This document shows, piece by piece, positions 27,578 to 36,296 of a DNA stretch of 57,062 nt. A program made the position numbers and the translations under genes. The notes beneath the pieces were generated by a model, which had not been told where the DNA came from, made no database searches, and saw nothing but the letters and a program-made list of their open reading frames with translations. This DNA comes from UBA12567 sp964598425. GTDB lineage: Bacteria > Planctomycetota > Phycisphaerae > Phycisphaerales > SM1A02. Position 1 is the stretch's first letter. Each line of letters opens with the position of its first letter. The DNA lies in the NCBI GenBank assembly GCA_964598425.1, contig CAZRBV010000019.1, forward strand, positions 1-57,062, in the 5' to 3' direction.

Positions 27578-28794
27578 TGAAGCGCGGCTGCTGCATTCTG
27601 ATTGTCGCTGCCACGGCACTCCCGAGTTGCCATACGTCGACGTGGCCGAAGCGGACCACATTGACTCCGCAGCAGGCTCAAGCGATCAATGAGATCGCCG
27701 CCAGACAGAACGCAATCAACGATGCGACCAGAGGGGCCTTCCGAGGAGAAGCATGGACCATTGGGGCCATCCCGTGGAATGCCACAGTCATGCCGATTGC
27801 CAGCCCCGATGGACGCTGGATTGCAACAGCCCGTGGCCCGGCTCCCAGCAAGGCAAGCATTATGGCCCTCGATGGCTCCCTCCTCCCCGCCGGAAGCGAG
27901 ATCGAGATTTGGGAACTGCTCCCCGGATCCTCTGGCGCCAGGCACCAGACCACGCTGACCACCCCCCTTCTGCTGACCAATGCAGCAGACGCCGAGGGGT
28001 TTCTCGTGGAAGCGCCCCAATCCAATGGCACTCGCTGGATCGGGAAAGTCGATTGGCGAACAGGCGCGATGACATGGCTCGTGCAGGATGATCAGGTCAA
28101 TGCCATGCCGACGCTGGGACCTCAAGGACGCATGGCATGGTCGACCCGACCACGCGACGAGCGACTGTTCTCGCTTGCGGTGCGCTTTCAGGATGGCCGT
28201 GAGTTTTCCATCCCTTCAAACGGCTCTGACTGGCTGCTTCCCGCCTGGAGTCCACGAAGCATGCGGCTCTCGGTCTGGCGTCTGACGCCGGAGGGCATCC
28301 TGAGCCTCATTTCAATGGACGCCATGAACGCTCACACATTGATGCAGCCCGCCAAGCAGATCACGGTCATGACGGGCGCATCTCGGTGGGACGCCTTTAC
28401 GGCTACGGGGAACCGGACTTCGGTGCAGGGTCTCGCCCCGCCGCCGGTCGAGGAAGTTGTGTTCTACCACCCAACCCAGCGACGTATGAGCGTCTGGATG
28501 CCAACCGGTATCAACTCCGACCAGCTCGTCTCACTCGCTCCCGATTCGATCGATGCCGTTCACGATGCGCAGGGCAACTTCCTGCTGACGCTCCCTCGTG
28601 GGCTTCACTGGCAAAGCCTCACCGACCTGCGAAATGTCGTGCGGGTAGATCATGTTCCGGTCTATGCCCGCCCGACTGTCGATCCCATGCGACCATTCAT
28701 GCTTCTGGATCCGGGCAGAGAAGTTGTACGGATACGCGGCATGCGGCCTGCCCGGAAGCCAGCCGAGCAGGCCGAGTTCACAGCGGGCAACTGA
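27577..28794 (+). CDS. Lipoprotein with beta-propeller-like composition, last gene of the T2SS operon
   Basis: The 405-residue protein has a lipoprotein signal (IVAATALPSC, lipid Cys about 18) and a body with repeated aromatic-rich strand segments such as SPDGRWIATA and SPRSMRLSVW that suggest a TolB/WD40-like propeller. The ATG overlaps the gspD stop by one base (TGATG), so it is translated with the secretin. It may act as a pilotin or outer-membrane partner, which is inferred from position only; I recognise no named family. Its stop codon touches the stop codon of the convergent POT transporter gene. Confidence 0.55.
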   Translation: MKRGCCILIVAATALPSCHTSTWPKRTTLTPQQAQAINEIAARQNAINDATRGAFRGEAWTIGAIPWNATVMPIASPDGRWIATARGPAPSKASIMALDGSLLPAGSEIEIWELLPGSSGARHQTTLTTPLLLTNAADAEGFLVEAPQSNGTRWIGKVDWRTGAMTWLVQDDQVNAMPTLGPQGRMAWSTRPRDERLFSLAVRFQDGREFSIPSNGSDWLLPAWSPRSMRLSVWRLTPEGILSLISMDAMNAHTLMQPAKQITVMTGASRWDAFTATGNRTSVQGLAPPPVEEVVFYHPTQRRMSVWMPTGINSDQLVSLAPDSIDAVHDAQGNFLLTLPRGLHWQSLTDLRNVVRVDHVPVYARPTVDPMRPFMLLDPGREVVRIRGMRPARKPAEQAEFTAGN

Positions 28795-30867
28795 TCAGTC
28801 CGTTTCCTCCAGTTGCAGATACGTCCTCGGCCGGTACATCCATCCGACGGGCACAAACACCACTGCGGTCCCGAGCATCAGCCACGTAAAGAACCAGAAG
28901 TATGCCGCCCCGGTGAGCGTTGTCGCCCCACCAACGTCCCAGCGGACGTCGTATGAGAACACACCCGGTTCGCTCGCAGCTTCCTCGGATTGATCCCCGT
29001 CGCCTGATGCGGCACGCTGGGACGCAATCTCTTTCTTGCGGCGCTCAATCCACGACGTGTCGGGATGGGCCCAAGCCAATGCGTCGCCGCCGCCTGCCTG
29101 CGCCTCCTCAGCATCAACCTGACTCTGGGTCTTTGACGTGACGGTGACTTCGCCCCGAATGTCGTACTCGCTCTGCCAGATCTTGTCCGGGCCGTCGCTG
29201 CTCACGATGAATTCGTCGCGGCTTTTCAGCTGATAGTGAAGCGGTTGGCCCCACGGGTCCTTCAGGGTTGAGACGATCGCATTGCCCGCTTCCGGCAGGG
29301 GCAGACGCCCATCCTTCTCCCACACTTCACCGATGCGAGTGATCGCGGCCTCAATTGCATCAGCTTCATCGTTCACGAACCCCGCCATGGTGCCGTCTTC
29401 TGCGAAGCCGAGTTTGATGTCATCTTCGGAGCCCAGGACACCATCAACACCGCTCAGGCTGATCGCAAAACCTTCGCCGGGCATGGTCTCGTACTTCACT
29501 CCCGCGTCCTCTGCCACGGTTGCCCTTCGTGCCGCGTCGGCTTGATCGGAATCTGCTCCAAACGAACCCGCCAGACTCTTTGCGTCTTCTGCGGATGAAT
29601 CGACCAGGATGCTGTGGTTTACGACCGCTGTGAAGACGTTGCCAAGTGACACGCTCATCAGGAAGATTGCCATGATGAGCGACTTCATGGTGCGTGGTGC
29701 CTGCGTGTAAGAGAACTCAAGGCAGGTGATCGAAACCATGACTTCCGATGCAGTCAGGATTGCGTAGGCCGCGATCTGCCATCCGATGCTTGGGCGGGCA
29801 CCGGCGTCGACCGCCTCCTGCAACATCGCGACCATTCCGAATCCAATGACCATGACGAACAATCCGATGCCGATCTTTCGGATCGGTGTGAGTTTGAAGA
29901 CACGATTGATCGCTGGGTACACAAGGAATGAGAAGGTCGGGATCAGGATGAGAATCATGATCGGATTCACAGCCTGAATCTGGGAGGGCAACCAGTGCAC
30001 ACCCAGCCAATAGCGATCCAGATCCTTCGCCTGCAGGACCCATGAGGAACCTGTCTGGTCAAAGAGCGCCCAGAACACGGCCACAAAGATATAGATGACG
30101 CCAAGTTTCAGAATCGCGCTGAGCCCAGTCCAGCTGAAAGTCTCGCGAACCCACTTCATACCGCCGGGGGGCACATGAATGAAGACTTTGCGGCCCATCC
30201 AGAACATGATGGTCGCAATCACCATGAGCGCACCGGGAATACCAAATGCGAGGTGCGGGCCATACCACTGAAGGAACCATGGCGTCATCAGCGTCGAGAG
30301 GAACGCGCCGGTATTGATCGCGAAGTAGAACCAGCCGAACACCTTCGAAATCAGGTGGCTGTTGGTTTCTCCGAACTGATCGCCCACATGCGCTGAAACA
30401 CAGGGCTTGATTCCGCCGGACCCCAGCGAGATGAGTCCCAGACCCAGAAAGAGCATCAATGCCGGATTGATGCCATCGCCCATCCCCATGAGCGCAAGCA
30501 CGCCATGCCCGAGACAGTACACGATGCTCAAACTAATGATCGTCAAATACTTGCCGAGCAGAATGTCGGCCAGGAGCGCGCCGAGAATCGGTGTGATGTA
30601 CACAGCCGTCGTGAACCAATGGTAATTGGCAAGTGCCGCAGGTTCCGGCATTGGCTCGTGGCCCGTTGCACCAGGAAGCATGAACAGATAGCTCGTCATG
30701 AAGATGACGAGGATGCCCTTCATGCCGTAGAAGCTGAATCGCTCCGCTGCCTCGTTGCCAACGATGTATGGAATGCCTGCTGGCATGCCGGGAATGGGCA
30801 GCGGCTTGGTTCGATACCTACCGAGTACAGGCGGAGCCGAAGCGGCGGTTGAATGACTCTTGCTCAT
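28795..30867 (-). CDS. POT/PTR2-family peptide transporter with a large insertion
   Basis: The 690-residue protein has the proton-coupled oligopeptide transporter signature (NEAAERFSFYGMKG at about 38-51, the ExxERFxYYG motif) and about 12-14 membrane helices. It imports di- and tripeptides with protons. Between a helix ending near residue 421 and the last helix (about 655-678) there is a soluble insertion of about 230 residues absent from classical POT proteins. Its residues about 505-571 resemble the pseudopilin GspG C-terminal domain (DPWGQP followed by EFIVSSDGPD). A second motif, SLSGVDGVLGSEDDI, occurs at about 470-484. The ATG overlaps the upstream asparaginase gene by 4 bases. Confidence 0.9.
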   Translation of the reverse strand: MSKSHSTAASAPPVLGRYRTKPLPIPGMPAGIPYIVGNEAAERFSFYGMKGILVIFMTSYLFMLPGATGHEPMPEPAALANYHWFTTAVYITPILGALLADILLGKYLTIISLSIVYCLGHGVLALMGMGDGINPALMLFLGLGLISLGSGGIKPCVSAHVGDQFGETNSHLISKVFGWFYFAINTGAFLSTLMTPWFLQWYGPHLAFGIPGALMVIATIMFWMGRKVFIHVPPGGMKWVRETFSWTGLSAILKLGVIYIFVAVFWALFDQTGSSWVLQAKDLDRYWLGVHWLPSQIQAVNPIMILILIPTFSFLVYPAINRVFKLTPIRKIGIGLFVMVIGFGMVAMLQEAVDAGARPSIGWQIAAYAILTASEVMVSITCLEFSYTQAPRTMKSLIMAIFLMSVSLGNVFTAVVNHSILVDSSAEDAKSLAGSFGADSDQADAARRATVAEDAGVKYETMPGEGFAISLSGVDGVLGSEDDIKLGFAEDGTMAGFVNDEADAIEAAITRIGEVWEKDGRLPLPEAGNAIVSTLKDPWGQPLHYQLKSRDEFIVSSDGPDKIWQSEYDIRGEVTVTSKTQSQVDAEEAQAGGGDALAWAHPDTSWIERRKKEIASQRAASGDGDQSEEAASEPGVFSYDVRWDVGGATTLTGAAYFWFFTWLMLGTAVVFVPVGWMYRPRTYLQLEETD

Positions 30868-31421
30868 TGACCTTCCTCTACTTGAACTGCAGTCGATCGC
30901 TCAAATCTGAGCGCCGCTCGATTTTTGACGACACCTGGAAAACGAAGCACATTGCTGTGCATACACACATAGACGCCGGGCGGCAGCAGCCGCACAGCCA
31001 ACAGAGCCTCTGTCAGATTCTGGAGCGCATCGCTCGTTCGGAGTATCCACGGCCGCATGGCACCTGTCAGAACTACCGGAACCCGCAACGCGCCTCGGGC
31101 AAGCCGACACACCGCCTCGCCCGTCTCAGCCAACGTGTCGGTCCCATGCACGACAATGACTCCATCGTGCGTGGTGGATCGCTCAATCGCCACCTCGGCG
31201 ATCACGGTGTGATCCGCAGCGTCCATGTCAAGGCTGTCCTTGTTCATGACGGACTCACGATCGAGCATCACACCTTCAAGCTCCAGCCCCGACAACATGA
31301 CGTCGAGCACGCTCACATCATTCTGCAAGACGCCACGTAACGGGTCGTACGTCTTCTCGATCGTGCCACCGGTCGTCAGAAGTGACACACGCCGCACTTC
31401 GCCTGATGCCACCGAGTTCAT
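30864..31421 (-). CDS. Single-domain L-asparaginase-like protein
   Basis: The 185-residue protein has the two hallmark motifs of asparaginase: TGGTIEK (residues 17-23, with the Thr nucleophile) and HGTDT (92-96). It matches only the N-terminal domain; standard asparaginases are about 330 residues with a C-terminal domain that helps form the active site. Short versions are known in bacteria, so this is probably intact rather than broken, because it overlaps both neighbours with clean ATGA junctions. It probably hydrolyses asparagine or a related amide in the cytoplasm. It is co-translated with the POT transporter. Confidence 0.8.
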   Translation of the reverse strand: MNSVASGEVRRVSLLTTGGTIEKTYDPLRGVLQNDVSVLDVMLSGLELEGVMLDRESVMNKDSLDMDAADHTVIAEVAIERSTTHDGVIVVHGTDTLAETGEAVCRLARGALRVPVVLTGAMRPWILRTSDALQNLTEALLAVRLLPPGVYVCMHSNVLRFPGVVKNRAALRFERSTAVQVEEGQ

Positions 31422-33793
31422 GATCCCGGAGCAGCCTTCAGCGTGATCGAGCGAACCTTCGTCTCAGGTCTGAGGCAAACCCGATCATCGCACGCCTGCC
31501 ATGAAATCGAAACATCCACGTGCGAGGGAACGGTCCCTTCGCATGACAACTGAATCGGCACTGATACTGTGCCTTCCATCACCTGCACGGCCCCGAGAGG
31601 CCCCTCGAACCTGCGGCCTTTCGGCCATTGGGGCGTCACGACAACACCATCAGTCGCAGACTCGATGCGAGCCGGGATAACAGCGTCGCCACCACCCGGC
31701 AAGCCGATATGCCATGAGGTGCCGATATCAAACACAACGGCTGCCATGGCGGTCCCTGACGCATCGAGTTTCGCCACATCAGGTTGAATATGAATCGAAA
31801 CTGCTGCATCTGCGGCGGCAGGCTTGGGATGCGTGCCGAAGCGATCCGGATCAACCTGATTCAGATGGTGCAAGGCAGCAATGGCCTGAGCAGCACCACG
31901 AGGCGATTGATTCAAGGAGAATGCGATTGGGCTCACTGTTTCAGAAGCGGCATCCAGCCACGCGTCGTCGCCGGTCAGTTGATGCAGGCGGCGCTGATTA
32001 TCGAGCATGACGGATGTTGCACTTGGGACGGCTCCATCGTAGAGGGATCTCCCGCGAACGAAGAGCGCGCTATCGCCATCCTCGACGTCAAACCACCCCG
32101 CATCTCCATCGAAGAATCGCTCGTTGGCCTGCTGCATCAGCAGCACGGCCCAGTCCAGATCCGCTTGATCACCAGTAGCCTCGTAGAGCTTCAGCAGGCC
32201 TCGAACAAGAAACGCATAGTCTTCCAGAAAGCCCGGAATCTCGCTGACTCGGCCCTCGCGCGCCGTGCGCTGAAGGCCGCCCTCGGCAGTCCACATTGAT
32301 GACTTGATCCAGTCTGCAGCTCGCCTCGCGGCGGCGGTATACCTCGGATCACCAAGCAGGCGGCCACCATCTGCCATGCCGCCGATCATGAGCCCGTTCC
32401 AGCCCGTCAGAATCTTGTCATCGGTGATGGGCTGATCCCGCGTATCGCGGCGGTCGAGCAGGGCCGCGTTGATGGCGACCACTCGGTCATGGAACTCGGG
32501 AATGGTCAGCCCCGCCGCCTCTGCGAGTGCGCGTGGATGGTCGGGGAGGTAGAGCACATTTGATGCCGGTTCGTCTGGATGGTGTGGATCGCGGAAATTC
32601 GTGCCACGATCGACACCGTAGAGCGTCAAGGCAAAGTCGCCCCACTCCTCTGGCAGTCCGGCCGCCACCAGCACCTCGCGGATCTCAGCTGGCGTCCAGA
32701 GATACGACGCACCTTCACGGGCATTGGACTCTGCGTCCTGCGCAGACCAGAATGCGCCCGTTGGATCAGCCATCTCGCGGAGCACATAGTCAAGCGTCTC
32801 AGCGGCAATGGCTGCATAGAAGCCGTCGCCGGTTCGCGATGCTGCCTCTGCATAGATGGACGCAAGCATGCCGTTGTCGTAGAGCATCTTCTCAAAGTGC
32901 GGCACGAGCCACTTTGAATCAGTGCTGTAGCGGTGGAACCCGCCACCGATCTGATCATACATGCCGCCCATCGCCATCCGATCGAGCGTATGTGTGAGCG
33001 ATCGCTGCACATCGTCGCGCTCCCAGCCCGCTTCCAGGAGCAGATCCAGGTGGACCGGCATCGGAAATTTGGGAGCCTGACCGTAGCCCGCGTCCCTGGC
33101 GTCGTAACTGGCCATGAGCTGCGACACGGCTGCCTCAGGCAGTCCGGGCTCCAACGGAACCAGCTCCGGGATCGAAGCCAGCCGATTCGCAACGGCGGCG
33201 CCAACCCGATCGGCCTGCTCACGCATTTCGGGTCGCTTCTGAAGCCATGCCTGGTGAATGGCGTGGAGCAACGTGATAAAACCGGGTCGCTCGCCCTGAT
33301 CCTCGGGCGGAAAGTACGTGCCCCCGAAGAATGGCATGAGCGTGTCCGGGTCAAGCCACACGGAGAGTGGCCAGCCTCCATGCCGGGTCATGATCTGCAC
33401 GGCCGTCATATAGATCTCATCAACGTCTGGACGCTCTTCACGATCAACCTTGACGGGGATGAAGTAGGCGTTGAGCACCTCGGCCACAGCAGGATTCTCG
33501 AAGCATTGCCGCTCCATGACGTGGCACCAATAGCACGTCGAGTAGCCGATACTCAGAAAAATCGGCTTATCCTCACTTCGGGCCGCCTCAAACGCCTCTT
33601 CGCCCCACGGATACCAATGGACCGGGTTATAGGCATGTTGGAGCAGGTAGGGGCTGGTCTCGTTGACCAGGTGATTGGCTGGATGCTTCGCGTTCGTTTC
33701 CCTGTCCTCACTCGCACTGGCGGCGGGTGCCACCATACATATCGCGGCAAGCGCCATCGCCGCGGCCCTGGACACTGATTCCTGAGTCGGCAT
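31418..33793 (-). CDS. Exported DUF255 thioredoxin-fold protein with DsbD-N-like C-terminus
   Basis: The 791-residue protein has a signal peptide (MALAAICMVAPAASA) and then the DUF255/YyaL (SSP411) family opening LVNETSPYLLQHAYNPVHWY, a thioredoxin fold with CYWC (Cys87, Cys90), and a helical barrel with W- and G-rich repeats (about 190-660). The last about 120 residues resemble the DsbD N-terminal (disulfide corrector) domain, with SWQACDDRVC near the end. Family members elsewhere usually lack a signal peptide and this domain. It probably acts in the periplasm in thiol redox control. It overlaps the asparaginase gene by 4 bases. Confidence 0.82.
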   Translation of the reverse strand: MPTQESVSRAAAMALAAICMVAPAASASEDRETNAKHPANHLVNETSPYLLQHAYNPVHWYPWGEEAFEAARSEDKPIFLSIGYSTCYWCHVMERQCFENPAVAEVLNAYFIPVKVDREERPDVDEIYMTAVQIMTRHGGWPLSVWLDPDTLMPFFGGTYFPPEDQGERPGFITLLHAIHQAWLQKRPEMREQADRVGAAVANRLASIPELVPLEPGLPEAAVSQLMASYDARDAGYGQAPKFPMPVHLDLLLEAGWERDDVQRSLTHTLDRMAMGGMYDQIGGGFHRYSTDSKWLVPHFEKMLYDNGMLASIYAEAASRTGDGFYAAIAAETLDYVLREMADPTGAFWSAQDAESNAREGASYLWTPAEIREVLVAAGLPEEWGDFALTLYGVDRGTNFRDPHHPDEPASNVLYLPDHPRALAEAAGLTIPEFHDRVVAINAALLDRRDTRDQPITDDKILTGWNGLMIGGMADGGRLLGDPRYTAAARRAADWIKSSMWTAEGGLQRTAREGRVSEIPGFLEDYAFLVRGLLKLYEATGDQADLDWAVLLMQQANERFFDGDAGWFDVEDGDSALFVRGRSLYDGAVPSATSVMLDNQRRLHQLTGDDAWLDAASETVSPIAFSLNQSPRGAAQAIAALHHLNQVDPDRFGTHPKPAAADAAVSIHIQPDVAKLDASGTAMAAVVFDIGTSWHIGLPGGGDAVIPARIESATDGVVVTPQWPKGRRFEGPLGAVQVMEGTVSVPIQLSCEGTVPSHVDVSISWQACDDRVCLRPETKVRSITLKAAPGS

Positions 33794-33800
33794 GGCGGGG

Positions 33801-33806
33801 ACTATA
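33801..33806 (-). promoter_or_regulatory. Candidate -10 element (TATAGT) abutting the DUF255 gene start
   Basis: TATAGT on the minus strand ends 7 bases before the ATG at 33793, and no Shine-Dalgarno sequence lies between. This spacing would place the transcript start at or next to the A of the start codon, giving a leaderless message. No clear -35 is visible. Low confidence. Confidence 0.3.
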
Positions 33807-33915
33807 TCAGGGCCGCTTTCGGCACCACCGCCGCTGATCCCCCCCTATCGCCTTCCCGCCCATTGAAATCGCCATTCTTCGATTCCCAAGGACTGAGCAT
33901 CCGATAGACCGTGAC

Positions 33916-34725
33916 ATGCAGGTGATTTCAACCTCCCCCATCCCGATTGAGTCAGGCGAGTTCATATGGGCTCTGGCCGCGTTGGCCGTCGGACTCATTC
34001 TCTGGGTGACAGGTGGCTGCCTGCTGCGATCCGCAGTCGGTGCACTTGGCCTCGGGCTGGGAGCACTGGGAGGACTGCTTGTTTGGATGCAGACCGGTAT
34101 CGGCCCACCATGGGCCGCCCCGCTCGTCGGTGCCATCATCGTGGCCTGCGTGGCGCTGCTGGCCTACAAGCTGCTGGCTGGAACACTGCTTGCGCTCTCA
34201 CTTGCCCTGCTCGGCGCCTGTACGGCTTGGACCCTCATGCACGTCACGCAACCAGAGGTCCCACCGCCTCCAGTTGCGATGATCTTCGGATTGGAACATC
34301 AGCCAGAGCCGGAGCCCACCGAGGTTGTGCTGGTGTCCCTTCCAACGCCCGACATTCTGGGTGGCAATAACTGGGCGCAGGACGAACGCCTGATCCCCTT
34401 CAAGGAATCCTGGAGCCTGCTCCCAGTTGACGCGAGGCTTGCAGTACTGGCGGTGGCGGGTGGCTCAGCCCTCGCCGGACTGGTCGTCTTCACGCTCCTC
34501 AGTTCGCTTGCGGCGGTGCTGCTGACCTCGGTGACCGGAGCAGGTTTGATGCTGGCAGCCTCGCCGCGGATACTCGCCCACTGGGACATGGCGCCCGACT
34601 GGCTTCACGAAAGTTCGGGCGGAAGTGTGATGGTGTTCGCGTGGCTCACGGCCTCGGTGCTCGGGCTTGTCATTCAGGCCTTGGTGCGGCCGCAGCCCGG
34701 CGGGGCTCAACCCGGCAAGTCGTAG
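33916..34725 (+). CDS. Integral membrane protein of unknown function
   Basis: The 269-residue protein has about six membrane helices in two groups, residues 17-115 (AALAVGLILWVTGG, APLVGAIIVACVALLAYKLL, LALSLALLGACTAW) and 178-262, separated by a hydrophilic, Pro- and Glu-rich periplasmic loop of about 60 residues. I recognise no family. It is divergent from the DUF255 operon. Its last 19 bases overlap the end of the convergent nuoN gene, so both tails are read on both strands. A transport or envelope role is possible but not shown. Confidence 0.6.
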   Translation: MQVISTSPIPIESGEFIWALAALAVGLILWVTGGCLLRSAVGALGLGLGALGGLLVWMQTGIGPPWAAPLVGAIIVACVALLAYKLLAGTLLALSLALLGACTAWTLMHVTQPEVPPPPVAMIFGLEHQPEPEPTEVVLVSLPTPDILGGNNWAQDERLIPFKESWSLLPVDARLAVLAVAGGSALAGLVVFTLLSSLAAVLLTSVTGAGLMLAASPRILAHWDMAPDWLHESSGGSVMVFAWLTASVLGLVIQALVRPQPGGAQPGKS

Positions 34726-36296
34726 TCGCCCGACTGCGATTGCTCGCCCGCCACGGTCACATCGGACCGCATCGCATCGATATCACGAACGGCCTCATCG
34801 GCCTCACGCAGCATGGGACCCAGCAGCACCGGCAGGCCGATGAGAAGAATGCAGGCAAACACACCTGCCACCCGGGGGCCAATCTCTCTACGCCCTTCGA
34901 CTGCCCGACTGCTACCGGTTGCTGATCCCGTCAGGGGCAACGCGACAAGCCGCAGGTAGTACCAGGCGCTGATCGCGCTGTTGACTCCTGCAATGATCAC
35001 AAGCACGAGATGCCCGGAGACCACGCCGGCAATAAACAACAGCAGTTTGCCCCAGAAACCGAGAAGCGGCGGGAATCCCAGCAGCGAGCCGGCCGAAATT
35101 GCCATCGCCCATGCAAGTCCGGGGTGACGTTCTCGAAGTCCGGCCAGATCTTCGATCCGCTCCACCTCTTCACCGCCGCGGCGAAGACTGGCGAGAACAG
35201 AGAATGTCGCCGTGTTGCCAAGGCCATAGGCAAGCAGGTAGATCAGCACGGCCGCGAAACCGGCTCCGGGGCCAGCGATGATTCCGATGAGGATGTACCC
35301 GCTGTGCGCAATCGAGCTATATGCCAGCATCCGCTTCACATTGGGCTGCAGGAGCGCGCCGATATTCCCGAGCGTCATCGTCAATACCGACATGATCCAC
35401 AGCGTGACCAGCACTGCAGCAGGCAGGCCTCCCCCCTCCCCTGCCCACCCGGTGATGGAGAGCAGCAGCATGAGCGCGACGGCGCCGCCCGCCTTTGGTA
35501 CAAAGGCGATGAACGCCGTCACAGGTGCGGCGGCGCCTTCGTAGACGTCCGGGGCATACAGATGCATCGGCGCCGCAGCGAGTTTGAATCCGACTCCGAT
35601 GACGGTGATGAGCAGCCCGAGCGTCGCGAGCGAGCCAATAGACCCCGTTTCTGATGCCCGCGCAACCAGCACGTCCTTCATCGCGGTCAGATCCATCGTG
35701 CCGGTCGCTCCGTAGAGCAAGGCGAATCCGAACAGGAAGACCGCAGCAGCCAGTGCGCCGAGGAAGAAGTACTTCATCGCCGCTTCCTGGCTTCGCCGCT
35801 CGCTTCGCCCGATCGCCACCATGATGTAGGTCGGTAGCGACGTCAGTTCGAGCGCCAGGAACAACCAGATAAGATCCGGCGCAGCGCACGTCAGCATCAG
35901 GCCCGCGAGACTCAACAGGAAGAACGCGTAGTACTCGCCTCGCGCACTTCGCAACGGATCAAACCGAAGCTTGCCCTGCTCAACGGCCGACTCGTATCTC
36001 CTGTCCACAAAGCCCGCTTGCACAAGAACGAGAACCGTACCGATCAGTGCGACCAGCGGGACAACCGCGCGTCCGAGCCACGGCAATGCGACCGCGCCGT
36101 CCCCAACCGCTGATTCCAGACTTGAAGCGTCATAGACAGCCAACGATGCACCACAGGCCGCCACCAGCGTCAGTATCACGATGACCGGGAGCGTCCGGCG
36201 AAGTCCGACATTGCGGGAGAGCCCGATGATGGCGCACGCAATGGCGCCGCCAAGCATCATCAACTCTGGCAGGAGGAACCACAGCCGATCAATCAT
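34707..36296 (-). CDS. nuoN: NADH-quinone oxidoreductase subunit N
   Basis: The 529-residue protein is a proton-pumping antiporter-like subunit with about 14 membrane helices. It shows the conserved charged residues of NuoN, such as Glu in LALELTSLPTYIMVA (about 150) and Lys in FKLAAAPMHLYAPDVYEGA (about 236-255). It overlaps nuoM by 4 bases (ATGA). It is the last gene of the nuo operon here, and the C-terminal tail is hydrophilic. It is part of the membrane arm of complex I, inner membrane. Confidence 0.96.
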   Translation of the reverse strand: MIDRLWFLLPELMMLGGAIACAIIGLSRNVGLRRTLPVIVILTLVAACGASLAVYDASSLESAVGDGAVALPWLGRAVVPLVALIGTVLVLVQAGFVDRRYESAVEQGKLRFDPLRSARGEYYAFFLLSLAGLMLTCAAPDLIWLFLALELTSLPTYIMVAIGRSERRSQEAAMKYFFLGALAAAVFLFGFALLYGATGTMDLTAMKDVLVARASETGSIGSLATLGLLITVIGVGFKLAAAPMHLYAPDVYEGAAAPVTAFIAFVPKAGGAVALMLLLSITGWAGEGGGLPAAVLVTLWIMSVLTMTLGNIGALLQPNVKRMLAYSSIAHSGYILIGIIAGPGAGFAAVLIYLLAYGLGNTATFSVLASLRRGGEEVERIEDLAGLRERHPGLAWAMAISAGSLLGFPPLLGFWGKLLLFIAGVVSGHLVLVIIAGVNSAISAWYYLRLVALPLTGSATGSSRAVEGRREIGPRVAGVFACILLIGLPVLLGPMLREADEAVRDIDAMRSDVTVAGEQSQSGDYDLPG

